A stretch of 64,000 nt of DNA from Hymenoscyphus infarciens. Lineage: Eukaryota > Ascomycota > Leotiomycetes > Helotiales > Helotiaceae. Below are positions 33,589-46,305 of this stretch, one piece after another (position 1 is the first letter of the stretch; each line of letters opens with the position of its first letter). The notes under the pieces were generated by a model. That model was not told where the DNA came from. It saw only the letters and a list, made by a program, of their open reading frames with translations, and searched no databases. Where the stretch lies: NCBI GenBank assembly GCA_001414345.1, contig LLCB01000038.1, positions 186,001 to 250,000 on the forward strand, in the 5' to 3' direction. The position numbers and the translations under genes are program-made.

Positions 33589-34172
33589 TAAATCTCAGTT
33601 ATACCTTTTTTCCCTCCCCGCTCCCTTAATTCCTCCCACTCCCACTATTCATTCTTTACTGCCTTGCTCTAGTCTTCTTATAAACTCAATGATACAGAAA
33701 GAAGGAACGCATTTACTAGCCCACTTTCAAGTTGTGCATTATTCTCTCTGTAGATGTCTCGCCACATCATTCCATAGAGCGTATAAAGTGATTTTCTGCT
33801 TCCTCACGAAAATATTCTATTTGGTAGTGCGAGCGTATGTCCGGTGAGAAACTTCTAGAAAGAGGACGAAACTGTCTGTAACTGATGGATCTAGGTTAAA
33901 ACGCGAACTCCGTTCCTAAACATCCCTAGAGTGTCTTCCTAGAGTGTCTTCTAAGAAGGGGACGCGTGGAATCAGGAGCCACGCTAAACGCGTGCTTACA
34001 CCCTGGTGGGGCTTTTACAAAGGAGGAGATAGAGTGGTTGGGAGCATGAAATTAAGCAAGCGGTCTTGTAATTATTTAAGCTGTCTGTTTTTTTCCTGTC
34101 GTATGTCGTGGTACTCTTAATCTATTTTGGGATGTTTTTGTTTTCCTCCTATAGAGGGAAGGTTTCTCAAGA
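33589..34172. other. Intergenic, left flank of the inserted element
   Basis: No supported gene. A direct repeat CTAGAGTGTCTTC occurs twice near 33,927-33,952. An 88-codon plus-strand frame at 33,581-33,847 has no domain. Confidence 0.5.
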
Positions 34173-34955
34173 CTTACTCTCAGTGTGGTCGATAGTATTA
34201 TCGTGATAAAATACTACAGTATTTTAGATTAATATATTATCATGATATCCCAGTAGTACGTATCTAAATACGCTATAATACTATCGTAATATCGTGATAT
34301 CATATAGTATATCTTTTAATAACTCGTAAGCGCTAAAACCCACTTTTTCTCAAAATGAGGCTATTCACACTTTTCTCTTTTATTACTTACTTATTAGACT
34401 AAAATATTATTTTTTTATTAATTTAGTTAATATTTACCTATAATTAAAGGGTAAAACTTAGTAGAATTCAATACACTAGTTTATTATATTCTAGCTATTA
34501 ATCTAACGTTATTGTTGTCGAATTAGTACTTAGTGTTAAGAGATTTCTAGACATGTTTTTATCTCGCATAGGCCACCTTTTTAACCTTATAATATTTAGG
34601 TTAATTTAAGAGCTATTTATATGATTCTTTTTTTGAAATACTCTATTTAAATAGATCTATAATTTTAGCTATTTAGCTATATATTTTTTGTAGTCTTATA
34701 CGTTATGCTATATAAAGCTAAAATATAAGGCTGAAAAGAAGTAGAGTAAAATCCAGAGTAAAAAGCTTAAATATTATAGCTTAGCAATACCACGATATTA
34801 TCATGATATTGATTAAAATACTAACAATATAAAAGATAATATTGTTAGGTATTATAAGATTTAAATAGTACAAATAGTATATATTAAAGTGGGTTTCCAA
34901 CAATATATCGTGGTGGTATAATATTTTAAATACTATCGACCACACTGCTTACTCT
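34173..34955. mobile_element. hAT-like non-autonomous DNA transposon (MITE) with 8-bp target duplication
   Basis: The element proper is 34,181-34,947 (767 bp). Both ends carry the perfect 19-bp terminal inverted repeat CAGTGTGGTCGATAGTATT. It is flanked by a perfect 8-bp direct repeat CTTACTCT at 34,173-34,180 and 34,948-34,955. An 8-bp duplication and CAGTG-type ends are hAT hallmarks. The interior is AT-rich, codes for nothing, and contains several subterminal copies of TATCRTGATAT in both orientations, as hAT transposases often need. It still contains some CpA and TpG, so it is not as fully RIP-mutated as the flanking blocks. Confidence 0.9.
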
Positions 34956-35400
34956 CTATTACCTAACTCTTATATTATATTCTTTTTATTATTTTTAGAT
35001 AAATAAGAGAGAAGAAAGAGAAAGAAGAGAAGAGAGAGGAGTAGAGGGAATGTTTACTTTAAACTCCTCTTACCTATACTAAGAAAAACCTTCCCCTAGA
35101 ATATTTACTTACCTCCTTACCTCTAACTCTCTCTTTTACTTACCTATCTCTCTTACTCTCTTCTACACTCTCTTAGTATATATAGTATAAAGAAGAATAG
35201 AAGAAGAGAGCAAGAGTATAAGAGTGTAAGAGTATAAGAGTATAAGAGAGTAAGAGAATAGGATAATATAGTTAAAGATTTACTATATCTCTTAACTTTT
35301 ATAATTTGCTATTTACGATTTAGTCGATTCCGGCTTTTAGTATATACGGGACGCCCTACCTATCAAGGGGATGGGAATTTTATTCTTTGCTGGATTCTTG
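34956..35400. other. AT- and purine-rich stretch, right flank of the element
   Basis: Contains GA-rich DNA at 35,005-35,045 and repeated AAGAGTRTAAGAGTATAAGA units at 35,205-35,260. A GGGAAGGTTT motif at 34,158 and its inverse AAACCTTCCC near 35,085 bracket the hAT element at a distance. Normal composition resumes near 35,320. No gene. Confidence 0.6.
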
Positions 35401-35408
35401 AGAAGTTT

Positions 35409-38400
35409 TGTTACATGTCGTAGAATTCTGCATTTCAAACTTGAGGTTGAGTTCTCTGAAACATTCCCAACCCGCTGCTAGGAAGGTAATCTCCTTCCGC
35501 TTTCTGGTGGTTCTGTTGCACAGCGTGTAAGTTTTAATTTATCTTTGAAATTACGGACTTTCTATTTAAGTTTGCCAATACGTGAACTCTCAAATAATGT
35601 GACTGGACCCACGTATTTTTAGGCACTTGTGTATTTCTGTTGAATTTCGACAGAACAGCTAACACACTTCATCATTTCTAGTTCCCCTCCCCTTTTTCAT
35701 TCAGGTTCTCGAACACCCCAAGCTTTCGATATTTTGTACCCTTACCTGCCGGAGGCGATGTTATTTAGAGTGCGAGTAAAAATCTGTTGCATCTCGTGAA
35801 AGAATCCAATTTATTCTCGAATTTCTACTTTCCCAATTCGATCACGGAAGATCTGAGCTTCTGGATATCTGCTATACAACTGTATACGCTCCCCAGTTAG
35901 GTACACTTCAAGCCTTCTCTTGAAAATCGCACTTTCCTTTAATGTATTCTAGTATCTTCACAGGGGTAGTCAATTTCCTAACCCGGTTTTCTGGATCATC
36001 AATGCAAGGCATCCATGCACAACACCCTCGCCATACTGGCGCAACTCAAAGCCAACGCTTTTTTCGAATTTCATTGCACGTCGCAAAAAGAGTTAATATA
36101 TTTCTCCCCCTCCCTTTTTTACTTGTCACATTCCTGATCCACCAGCATTTTTCCAAAATGGTGATGCTGGTGAGCCTTCTTCCAAATCGGGTAATACAAA
36201 TTTCAAGTCGTCAATGCATCCCTCGCTCGCTTAACCCATCCCGGACCCTACACCGATTTTCTAGAAGCTGCAGGTGCCTATTTGCTTTGGGTTTTGTTGC
36301 ACTTTGGAAAAGTTTAATTTATTTTTGAGATTGTTGATTTCCTCATGCAGCATTCGGTGTGACTTTAAGCTCCGATTTATAATGTATAACGGCAGACAAG
36401 CCAACATTGAGTACGTGAGCATTCTTCTTTGGGCATTCTGTGAGATATTGTTGCATTTCGCTGAAGTTCTTGATTTATATGGAAGGCCGATCTTCCTCGA
36501 TTGAGACACCGGTCGGGGGTTCAGAAGGATAGAGCCTGGGTAGGCTTTTGATATATGACGAAGTCAACTTGGGCCACTCACGGAACTTTCACCCTTCGGG
36601 ACTTCTCTGAATCATTTGTTGCTCATCGCAGAATTGTTTAATCTATTTGGAAGGCTGATCATTCTGAATTGAGTCTCCTTTTAAGCTTCTATAATTTGAA
36701 AGTTGTTACATCAAGAAGCTGTGATGTGAAATTGTTGGGAACTTACACTCTTTTGAAACTCTGTGGGTTATTGTTGCAAGTCGCGAAAGTCTTTAATTTA
36801 TATTCCAGGCCGATTTTTCCTAATGAAGGTTCCAGAGGCCGAAAATTGACATATCAACAAGCTATGAAGAAGATCAGAAGGAGCATATTCCCATTCAAGT
36901 CTTCGACAAGATACTGTCGCACGTCACGAAACAAAATAAAACTATCTGTAAAATATGGACTTTTCTACTCAGGTAAAGTTCTTCCAGAACACAGACTTTC
37001 AATATATGATGCAACTTAATACTCACAGACAAGAATACCTGGTGTATAGAATTCATTGCACGTCGCAAAATTTCCTAATATAAAACCCAACCCACCACAT
37101 TCCTAATCCAGCAAACTCTCACATCTCAGTATCGTTGCATGTCGCAAAACTCTTTAATTTACATCTGAGATTACTTGTTCTCCCTTTCTGGTTAGAGCAG
37201 CTTGTAAGCCCATTATTGACTTCCATGCATGAGGGGAGCAAATAACAGGCAATTGGGAAATTCTTTTGCTGCACCTCGGAAAAATCTTTAATTTATTTCC
37301 CTGCCCTCTGTTTCTTGTATTCTTGAAATGAATCCAGTAAATGATGATGCTCCAGAAGTCCGCGATAACCAAGCTGAAGTTATAGAGTAACGTAACATAA
37401 TGATAAATAATAAATCTTAATTTTATCTAGTCTTTTTGTAAATATTTTTGCATGATATAGTTATTTATAAACTGCAGGATTATTTGTTTCATCAGAAAGA
37501 TATAGGGCGACTGCTAAAACGGTGATCAATGCAAACCCGGTACCTTCTCAACCCTCCCCTCGAATACGCTATTTCCCAAACTCCCAGGATTCTGTTGCAC
37601 AGCGCACAAATAATTAATATACTCTTCAAATGAGACATTTCCAATTCCATCTCTCTCGTAAGCTTCCAGAAGAAACAAAATTCCGGACCCACACCTCTCC
37701 GGAGATTTAACCACAGGCAAAATCTAAATGTTCGGGCTTTCATTACACATCGCAAAACTCTTCAACATATTCTTAAAATGAGAAACTTCCTAATTCAGCC
37801 ATTTCCTTCCTGTTGATAAACTTCTAGAAGGAGAGGGCCAGAAATCGGAGGAAACAACAATACATGGCCTACACCCCCTGTCCCTTTACAAAACCCGAGT
37901 CCTCGGAATTTCATTGCACATCGCAAAATTCTTTAATATAGTTTCAAAATGAAAGATCTCCCAATAAAATGTCCTAGTAAGCTTCTAGAAAGATTAAATC
38001 TCCGAAAAAATCAATATATGACGTATAATCCTACGTACAAGACCTATACCGAGCGTACTATTACATCCATCAGCTGAACCCCCACCACGCCCCGAAATAT
38101 TGATCTTTAACTTCCAATTTCCATGCATTTACCTAAATTATATTCTAATATTTTATTGTTGCACGTCTCAATTTTAAGTCTATATTTGTTCTCCCTAGTA
38201 AAAGTCTCACGTCCATCATTTTCAAGTTGCATTGATGAATTTGTTAATCTCTCTGAGCTACACCCCACCATGACCGAAATATTGGTTATACAAGAGAGAC
38301 TGAGATGAATAATCAACTGTTGCACATCGTAGTTCTGTTAAGTCTATTTATTCCTCCTATGGGATCATTGGGCTTGCTTGCTTTGAATGCTTTGATAACC

Positions 38401-39200
38401 ATCTCCATCTATCGCATAACTTTGACATTTCCGAACCCTCCACTGAAATGTTGATTTTCGATTCTTTTGGAAAGAGAGACCAAAATGTGATGCCTTTGTT
38501 GCATATCGCAGTTTTTAGGCGTAATTGTTCCCCCCATGGGAGTTCCTAAGTTGCTTTGATATTTGTTATTACATATAGAAACCCCACCACGTCCGGAGAT
38601 CTTGATTCTCAAACTCCGTCCTTCTAAAAAATAAGGTAGATTCTTGCAACGCTTCTGTTGTTGCACATCGCAGTTTTTTAGGCCTATTTTTTCCTCCTAT
38701 GACGGCGCTGCTTTGTACCAATTTCCAGCGGCATTGCGTTGCTTTGAGATGTTCTCACGTAACCCCCCGAAAGAATCCACACTGAAGAAAATTCTCACCG
38801 AAGCACTCCATCGAAGATCTCCTCATTATGAAAGAAGTCCCTCCATTGTAGCAAGTCGCAATTTCTAAGTCTATTTATTCCCCCAATTACAGCCCCCCCT
38901 TCTAGCAGTTTACAATTGCATTGTTCTCCCACTTACACCCCGCCCCTCAAACGACGGCAACACCGGAACATCGATTTAATTCGGAATATTCATTGCATAT
39001 CGCACATCTGACTTCTATATTTGTTCCCCCAATTGGAATCCTTCCCCTCCTTTATTTCAAGTTGCACCCTTAAAAAATGCGGCATTCGGAAGATCGGTCC
39101 CTGCCACATCGAAACCCTTCACCGAGATACCCTTCCTCCTTCCCTCCTATTTCTGTAGCTAAAATCTGGCATTGTTGCAAATCGCAGAATTCCCATCTAT
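35409..39200 (+). repeat. Diverged tandem satellite, about 24 recognisable monomers
   Basis: A conserved core YRTTGCACRTCGCAAAA recurs at about 35,409, 35,514, 35,639, 35,785, 35,926, 36,072, 36,295, 36,449, 36,617, 36,772, 36,915, 37,054, 37,133, 37,267, 37,593, 37,741, 37,912, 38,157, 38,318, 38,497, 38,659, 38,847, 38,991 and 39,173. Most intervals are about 135-190 bp; the 326-bp gap is close to two units. Copies 3 and 5 are weak. In the first 17 the core is typically followed by TTTAATTTAT. Spacers share weaker blocks (AAATGAGA, AGCTTCTAGAAG, GATATATGACG), showing that whole monomers are homologous. The core contains an imperfect dyad TGC-N5-GCA. It is non-coding, has CpA and TpG, and ends about 200 bp before the RIP block. 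Confidence 0.85.
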
Positions 39201-39518
39201 ATTTGTTCCCCTATTAAATCAACCAATTCATTCCAACAATCTTTTTTTAGATGTGCTGATAGAAGATGTTCGCATGAATATCGAAGTTGCATTGACGATG
39301 GAAATTTCGCTTAGGGAGCTACCAGGGGATGTACTCGTTCGTGGAGACCATAGGCATACTTTTCCTACCTTCTGTAAGGCCGTGCCCTTAATAAAGACAC
39401 TACCTTTACATAGCTTCTTTAGTATAAAGGATACGTATAAAGCTATAACCTATATAGTACCCTATAAATATATAGGTATATAGAAGGCTGAATATACTTA
39501 TAAGTACTAAACTATAAT

Positions 39519-39655
39519 CTCTAGATAATAGATAAGCTACTAATAATAAATAAGCTACTAACTAAGTAATCTTTAGATTAACAGATAAGCTACTAATAAC
39601 AGATAAGCTTAGATAAGCTACTAATAATAGATAAGCTACTAATAATAGATAATTT
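39519..39655 (+). repeat. AGATAAGCTACTAATAAT tandem array (18 bp)
   Basis: About six copies of an 18-bp unit at the very start of the RIP block. RATAAGCTACTAATA is related to the AGCTTAC minisatellite read in reverse complement. Confidence 0.75.
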
Positions 39656-41999
39656 ATAAACTAAGTAATTGTAATAAAAAGGCGTTATAATTCAATTTAC
39701 AAAGGTATAATCAGCTTATACTTTATATAATAAGCTTAGAATTAGTTATAAACATTTCTAAACTAGTAATACTTAAAGGAAGAAGTTATTAAATTTAATA
39801 TATAATATAACAAGTAAATAAAGGAAAAGCCTCTTTTATAAATAATAAGTTACTTATCTATAATTACACTACCTAATACTACTACTAAGAGGGTAGAAAA
39901 GTAGTAAATAAACATTATCTTAATTCGCCTTAGTTTTAATATTAGTACTATTTATATAGTTAGTATTTAAAGTATTAGGACAAGAAAATAGAAATTATAG
40001 CTCTTAACCTATAAGTAAATCGCTATAGATTATTATATCCTCTATTTTTATAATCTCTTACTTAAGTTACTTACTCTCTTATTACTACTTATTAGTATAA
40101 TATATTTTAGAAAGGATAGAAAAACATATATTAGCTTATTTAACCTTAGTATTATATATAGCTATCTTACTTCTTATTATAGTTGAAAGCTAATAAAGTC
40201 AGTCTAACGTATAGTAATATAAGAACTAGTAATATACTTTAAGTACTTAGTTATAAATATATTTATTCTTCTTTACTATATAGTTATATACTCTTTCTTT
40301 TATATTATACTTCTGCTTTTAGAGGGCATCTTTTATAGCCTTCTTCTTAGAAGCCTTTTACTTAGACTTATTACTCTTAATAAAAGTCTATTTAAGTTAA
40401 AGAATATAATCTATTAAATTTTTAATAGTATCTATATTTAATCTAACTTTTAAAGTACTAAGCTAATCCTTTATATAGAAGGTATAGTAGTAACCGTTTA
40501 TTTTAAAAAAGGTAGTATTGTTTATAAAGGCCTTTTTATTAATATTTACTACTTTTAAAGCTCTAGCTTTAATACTAGTAGTTAAGAGATTAAGAACTAT
40601 CTTTAAGGTAGGTTAAGGAAGCTTTTAAGTAAGGTTAAAGTTATTAGAAGACTAGTTTTTTAGAAAAAGATTCTTAATAATATTTATATTAAGCGGTTAG
40701 AGAGTAATAGAATCTACTAGTATAGGAGCTATAGTAGTGTTCTTAGGAGAGGTTAGTATTATAAAGGTGAAGTATATAGAGCTTACTTATAGAGGTATTA
40801 GACTATAACAGAGCCTTAGAGACTTTACTAATAGCTTAGAAGGGTCTATCAAAAAGGATATATCTAAGTTTAGGTATTTAAGGTTAGGTTCTTTAAGAGT
40901 ATAAAAGTTGAAAAAAAGTTGAAAGTTTAGAGTTAGTTATAAGTAAGATACGCTCTCTTAAAGAAATCGCGTAAAGGTGCTCTTATATAACTTTAGTAAC
41001 GTTAATATAGAGTTCTTACCACTATTAATTATAAAGCTAAGGTAGTATATAAAGGGTTAGATAAGCTAGAAAGTAACTAGTAAGCTATATCTACTAGATA
41101 TAAGGCCGTTATAGGTAGAATACTTATAATAGACGTTTTATACTAATTCGCCTTTACTACTTAACTTCTAAGCTTATATTCTAGTTTTTAAGCGTTTTAG
41201 AGTAGTATATAACTCTAGTATTATTAGTATATCTTTTAGATACTTATTCTAAGGCTTTTAGTTCTTTTAGGCCTAGGGCTTTTAAGTATAAGTTACTTCT
41301 ATGTTTTAACCCTTTTAAAATCGATACTTTTTTAGCCTTTCAAAGGCTTTTCATAACCTTAAAACTATACCTACATTTAAAGCAGCTAGTATTACTTTAA
41401 TAACATTATTATTATAATCAGTCTTAGTCGCTATATCCTTTTATTCTCCTTCTTTACTTTAGCTATATATTAATACTAACTTAGCCACTCCCCTCTCTAA
41501 TACTACTAGGTCTATACTTCTTAAGCTGTTTCCTCTTTCTAGAATCTTTCTCATTTACTTTATTACTTTTACTTATTAGAAAATCGTTAAGTACTTTAGA
41601 AGATTAAAGTACCTAATATAATAATTAAGTTAGGTGAATTTTATATTATAGTAAGCCTTATAAATACTCTAGTTAATTATAAAGTAGAGACTTTATAAAG
41701 TTTAGTAAGAGAAGAATAAGAAGTTTACTAAAACCTCCTTTTAAATATATATTTTTTCTATTTATAAGGCTAAGCTTAAAATAGGAATTAATTATATAAT
41801 TTTAGTAAAAGCCTCTAAGAGGTTTTTTACATAGATTATATAGGCTATAATTAATTAGGTAGTCTTAGGTAAGATAACTAGTTATATATACTTTATACTC
41901 TACTATAGATTATATTATAGCTATTTAGTATAGCTTACTCTATACTTTAAAATAGCGAAGTAGTAGTAGCTAATATAAGCTCTTAGATAAGCTACTTTT

Positions 42000-42470
42000 T
42001 AACGCTTACTCTAAACTACTAATTCATAGATTATCTCTCCTAAGTTATATAGCTTATTACCTAACTTATAGATCATCTCTTCTAAATTAAATAGCTAATC
42101 TCTTAATTTATAGATTATCTCTTAATTTATAAATAATCTCTTAATTTATAGATTATCTCTTCTAAATTATATAACTAATCTACTAACTTATAGATTATCT
42201 CTTCTAAATTAAACAGCTAATCTCCTAATTTATAGATTATTTTTTCTAAATTATATAGCTTATTACCTAACTTATAGATTATCTCCTTTAAATTAAATAG
42301 CTAATCTTCTAATTTATAGATCATCTCTTCTAAATTATATAGCTTATTATCTAATTTATAGATTATCTCTTAATTTATAGATAATCTCTTAATTTATAGA
42401 TTATCTCTCTTAAATTATATAGCTAATCTCTTAATCTATAAATAATTGCCTAGTTTATAGATAAGCTACA
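42000..42470. repeat. Tandem array of TTTATAGATTATCTCTT units
   Basis: About a dozen imperfect copies of AACTTATAGATTATCTCTTC alternating with AAATTAWATAGCTAATCTC, giving a composite period of roughly 40-60 bp. RIP-mutated throughout. Confidence 0.75.
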
Positions 42471-45400
42471 GGTAAGCTAGTAAGCTGCTAGTTCGTAAGT
42501 CAGCTACTAAACCTTAAGTAAGCTTCTTAAAAAGCTTACTTAAATACTTTTAAAATCTAGCTTACTTACTTATAATAATATGATAAATCTTAAATATAAT
42601 TCCTAGTATATATTTTATAGAGATATATATAATATTATTATAGAGAGAGATAAGAGCTTAAGAAAATCAGTTAAATTAAGCCTCTTCTATAATACTACAT
42701 AGTAATAAAGTATATATAATTTAAAAGGCCTATAGTGTAATATTAAGGTATAAAAATCCCTATTTAACCTTAATTAGTAATAAATATATTAATTAAGACC
42801 TATAAGTATAAGATGCCTCCTAATACAAACTACTTCTAAATATATAAATAAAAAAAAAGTATATTATTAAGCTACTAAAAGACAAATTAAAAGACGAATT
42901 AAAAGAAAATAGAAAGATAAATTAAATCTCTTATATATAATTAAGCTACTAATAGTAGAATTAAATTAACTATATATAGCTAAGCTTCTAAAAGATAAAT
43001 CAAATCCTTTATATATAATAGAGCTATTAAAACATAAATAATAAACTAGTATACTAACTTATAAATACTATTTAAGAAGAAAATAATATAAAAGGAAAGC
43101 TAACTTAAGTTACTTCCTCTTAGGCTTAGTCTTTTTAGCTATAAGGAGTATAGGTAGCAGTATACGGTTTTACTTATGCTTTTGAATTTAGGCTAAGAGG
43201 TTAGTAATAGTTTCTATAAACTCTATTTAAGAAGTAGGAAGGTATACTTATTTACTTTAAGGTAAGCTTTCTATATAGTCTATTATATACTTATTTAAGG
43301 AAGAGGATTTAGTATTATACTTATTTAAAAGAGTACTAGAGATATTACTATATTAAACGTTTATATCTATATATACTATTATAGGTAAAGAAGGAGACTA
43401 GCTACTAGCTAGTAACTAAATATATAATATTACTTTAGCTATGGTTTTTAGACTAAAGTAGTTTACTATGCTAACCTTAACTTAGTTAGTACTTTCTAAT
43501 ATTAGGTAAATAAAGTTATCTTAGTATTATAGTATTTCTAGTAGAGATATAGAAGGAATAATATTAAAGAATTAAGATAGCTAGTTTAATAGCAATAAGA
43601 GAGGTATTAAATAGTTACTAAGAGATTATATATATTATATTTATAATAAGGAAAGAGACTTTAATATATAGCTAACTAAGAGCTATAGCTATTATAAAGA
43701 AGCCTTATAGGTAGTAAGGCTACTAGTTATAGCGTTATTAGTAGTAGTATTAGTAGAAGGAGATAAAGTTTATTATACGTTATTATTAAAATATATTCCT
43801 CTTAGGAGATTAGTACTATAGTTACTACTATTATTCTATATAAATTTATTAAAATTAATATTTTTAACTTTAAAAAAGAGAGATAAGAGTAGTTTATAAA
43901 CTCTTATAACTCTTATTACTTTAGCCTATTTATCCTTCTTTTACACCTCTTATATCTTAAGCTAAGTATTATCTAAGATATATAAGCTTAGTTTAAAAGT
44001 AGATCTAAGCTATAATTAAACTTAGAGTTAAGATAGAACTTTAAAAGTAGAATCTAGGAATTAAGTATACTATAGCTAAGATTAGACTAGAACCTTAATA
44101 AGTTAGATTTTAATCTTAAGACTAAGTAGGCTCTTAAGAGTATGTTATTTAGCCTTTTTACGTTTCTTTTACTATTTAAGAGCTCGTTCCTTCTCTTAGC
44201 GCTATTAAATATCAACTTCTTTCTCTATAAGGTTATAATAGAATCTAATTATATTTATTTACTTAGAACTTATTATATAGCTAATAGTATAGAGGATAAG
44301 CTTAATATTATAATATCCTTTATTCTTATTTTTATCTTTCAAGAGTCTCTTATATTTAGCTTTCTTCTATAGTAAGGTTATATTATCTAGGGCTATAGGA
44401 ATAAAATTAACCTAGAGCGCCTATATAAGAGAGCTACTAATTAAGTTAGCTAGCCTCTTAATAAATATAGTCTCTTATTAAAGATAAGACTTCTAATTCT
44501 TAAATACGTTCTAGACTTTATACTCTAAACGTTCTTAGATTATAGTATTATACTTAAGATTAGTAAAACTAAGGTCTTCTAAAAGAGAGTTATATACCTT
44601 TTATAGACGCTTAATTTCTAGTATTCTATTATTAAGCTTTTTCATAGTCTTAGTAAATCTAAAGTCCTCTTTAATTAAGTAGCTAGTAACTACTTAGTAA
44701 GCTTAAATATCTTAAAAATAGCTTATACTAAACTTAACTTTTTAGTGTTATATAATAACAAGAAGCGACATTCTATCTAGTATAGTCTTATAAAAGGGAA
44801 TACTAAAGTCGGCTTTACTTAAAAGTTAAAGGTCCTTATTATTTATACTATTATATAGAACCTAGTACTAGTTTATATTAGTAACCTAAACACTAAACTC
44901 AAGCTTCTTAGTATTTATAATCACCTCTTCGTTAGAGCCTTTACTAAATAGTTTAAGTAGTATAGTAGAAACTTTATAGATTCTATAGTAATAGGCTTCC
45001 TTATTATTAGCTAATAGTAGGAATATAAGCTTTAGAAAATCATAATAATACTAGAAGTAGTTAGTTATTATTATTATTCTAGTCTAAGCTATTATAAAGG
45101 TAATACTATTAGTAAAGGTAATAATTAGAAGTGAACTTTTATAAAGTTATAAATTTAAGCTATATTATAAATCTTAAAAAGATAATTAGAAGAGTATGAG
45201 AATCGCTACCAAGTTTACTTTAACTTATTATAAAAGGGAATTTAATTAGATTAAATTAGCTATTAAACTATATTATTACTAAGTTTATATAGTAAGCGTA
45301 GAAGGGAATATAACTAAATTAATTAAACTCTAAAAGGTATAGAAACGTTTCTAAGAGGTATTTATAAGGACTAGGTTAGAGGAAGTAGTAGTTATAAGTT

Positions 45401-46093
45401 TAGTAAGTATAGTAGATAACCTAATTCTTTAAGGTATATAATAGAGTATATAGATTTTTATAATTATATAACATATTTACTAAGCTAGAGCTAGAGAACC
45501 TTAAAAGTCTATAACACTACTATTATATACTTAAACTATCCTTCTCTTTTACTTAATATTAATCTTATTAAAAGTATTATATAGAGTATAGTATACTTTT
45601 ACTAGAGAAACACTTTTTAAATACCCTACTACTCTATACATCTACTTAAAGCTATCTTCTAGCCTACTCTATAATTCCTAGCTCTTTTTCTAGTTAATTA
45701 TATAATAATAGCCTCTTCTACTTAGCTTTTAATTTAATACCTAATTATAAGTTAAGTCTATATTTACTAAGAGAATACTTACTTTTTACAAGCTCTAAGA
45801 GTCTCTATATATCTTAAAGACTATATAAACAAACTCTGTTTTCTTACTCGCCTTTTATTAAAATCGTAATTAAATAATAATACTATAATCTTAGATATTA
45901 TTATAAAATACTATATTTTATAGAAGGCTCTCTAACTATAGTGCTAAGAGAAGGAGTATTATACTAAGCTATAAAAGTATAATAATTATTAAGTATCTTA
46001 TATCTACTAAGATAAAAAGTATTCATTTTACTAACTATACTTATATAATAGGCTCTATAATAATTTATATCTAGTCTAATATTAAATATCTCT

Positions 46094-46305
46094 TATAATA
46101 CTCTCCTCTTATCTACTTATTACGATAACCCTTTCCTAGTCGCCTATTATAATACTCCTCTCTTATCTACTTATTATAATAACTCTTTTCTAGCTATCTA
46201 TTATAATACTCCTCTCTTATCTACTTATTATAATAACTCTTTCTTAGCTACCTATTATAATACTCCTCTCTTATCTACTTATTATAGTACTACTTTTACT
46301 AAATA
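46094..46305. repeat. 54-bp tandem repeat, about four copies
   Basis: The landmark TATAATACTC recurs at 46,094, 46,148, 46,202 and 46,256, exactly 54 bp apart, followed each time by TCTTATCTACTTATTA. The period is a multiple of three, so this may be the relic of a coding repeat of 18 residues in a now-destroyed gene. Confidence 0.8.

Noticed and set aside
35409..39200. Reading the regularly spaced cores as a CRISPR array or a tRNA/snoRNA cluster
   Set aside because: The copies are far apart and diverged, with homologous spacers, no tRNA A/B boxes and no consistent C/D or H/ACA boxes; the organism is also eukaryotic.
44142..44372. A 76-codon hydrophobic frame inside the right RIP block
   Set aside because: One chance ATG in DNA of Leu/Ile/Phe/Tyr-biased composition; no signal or family features and RIP-saturated surroundings.
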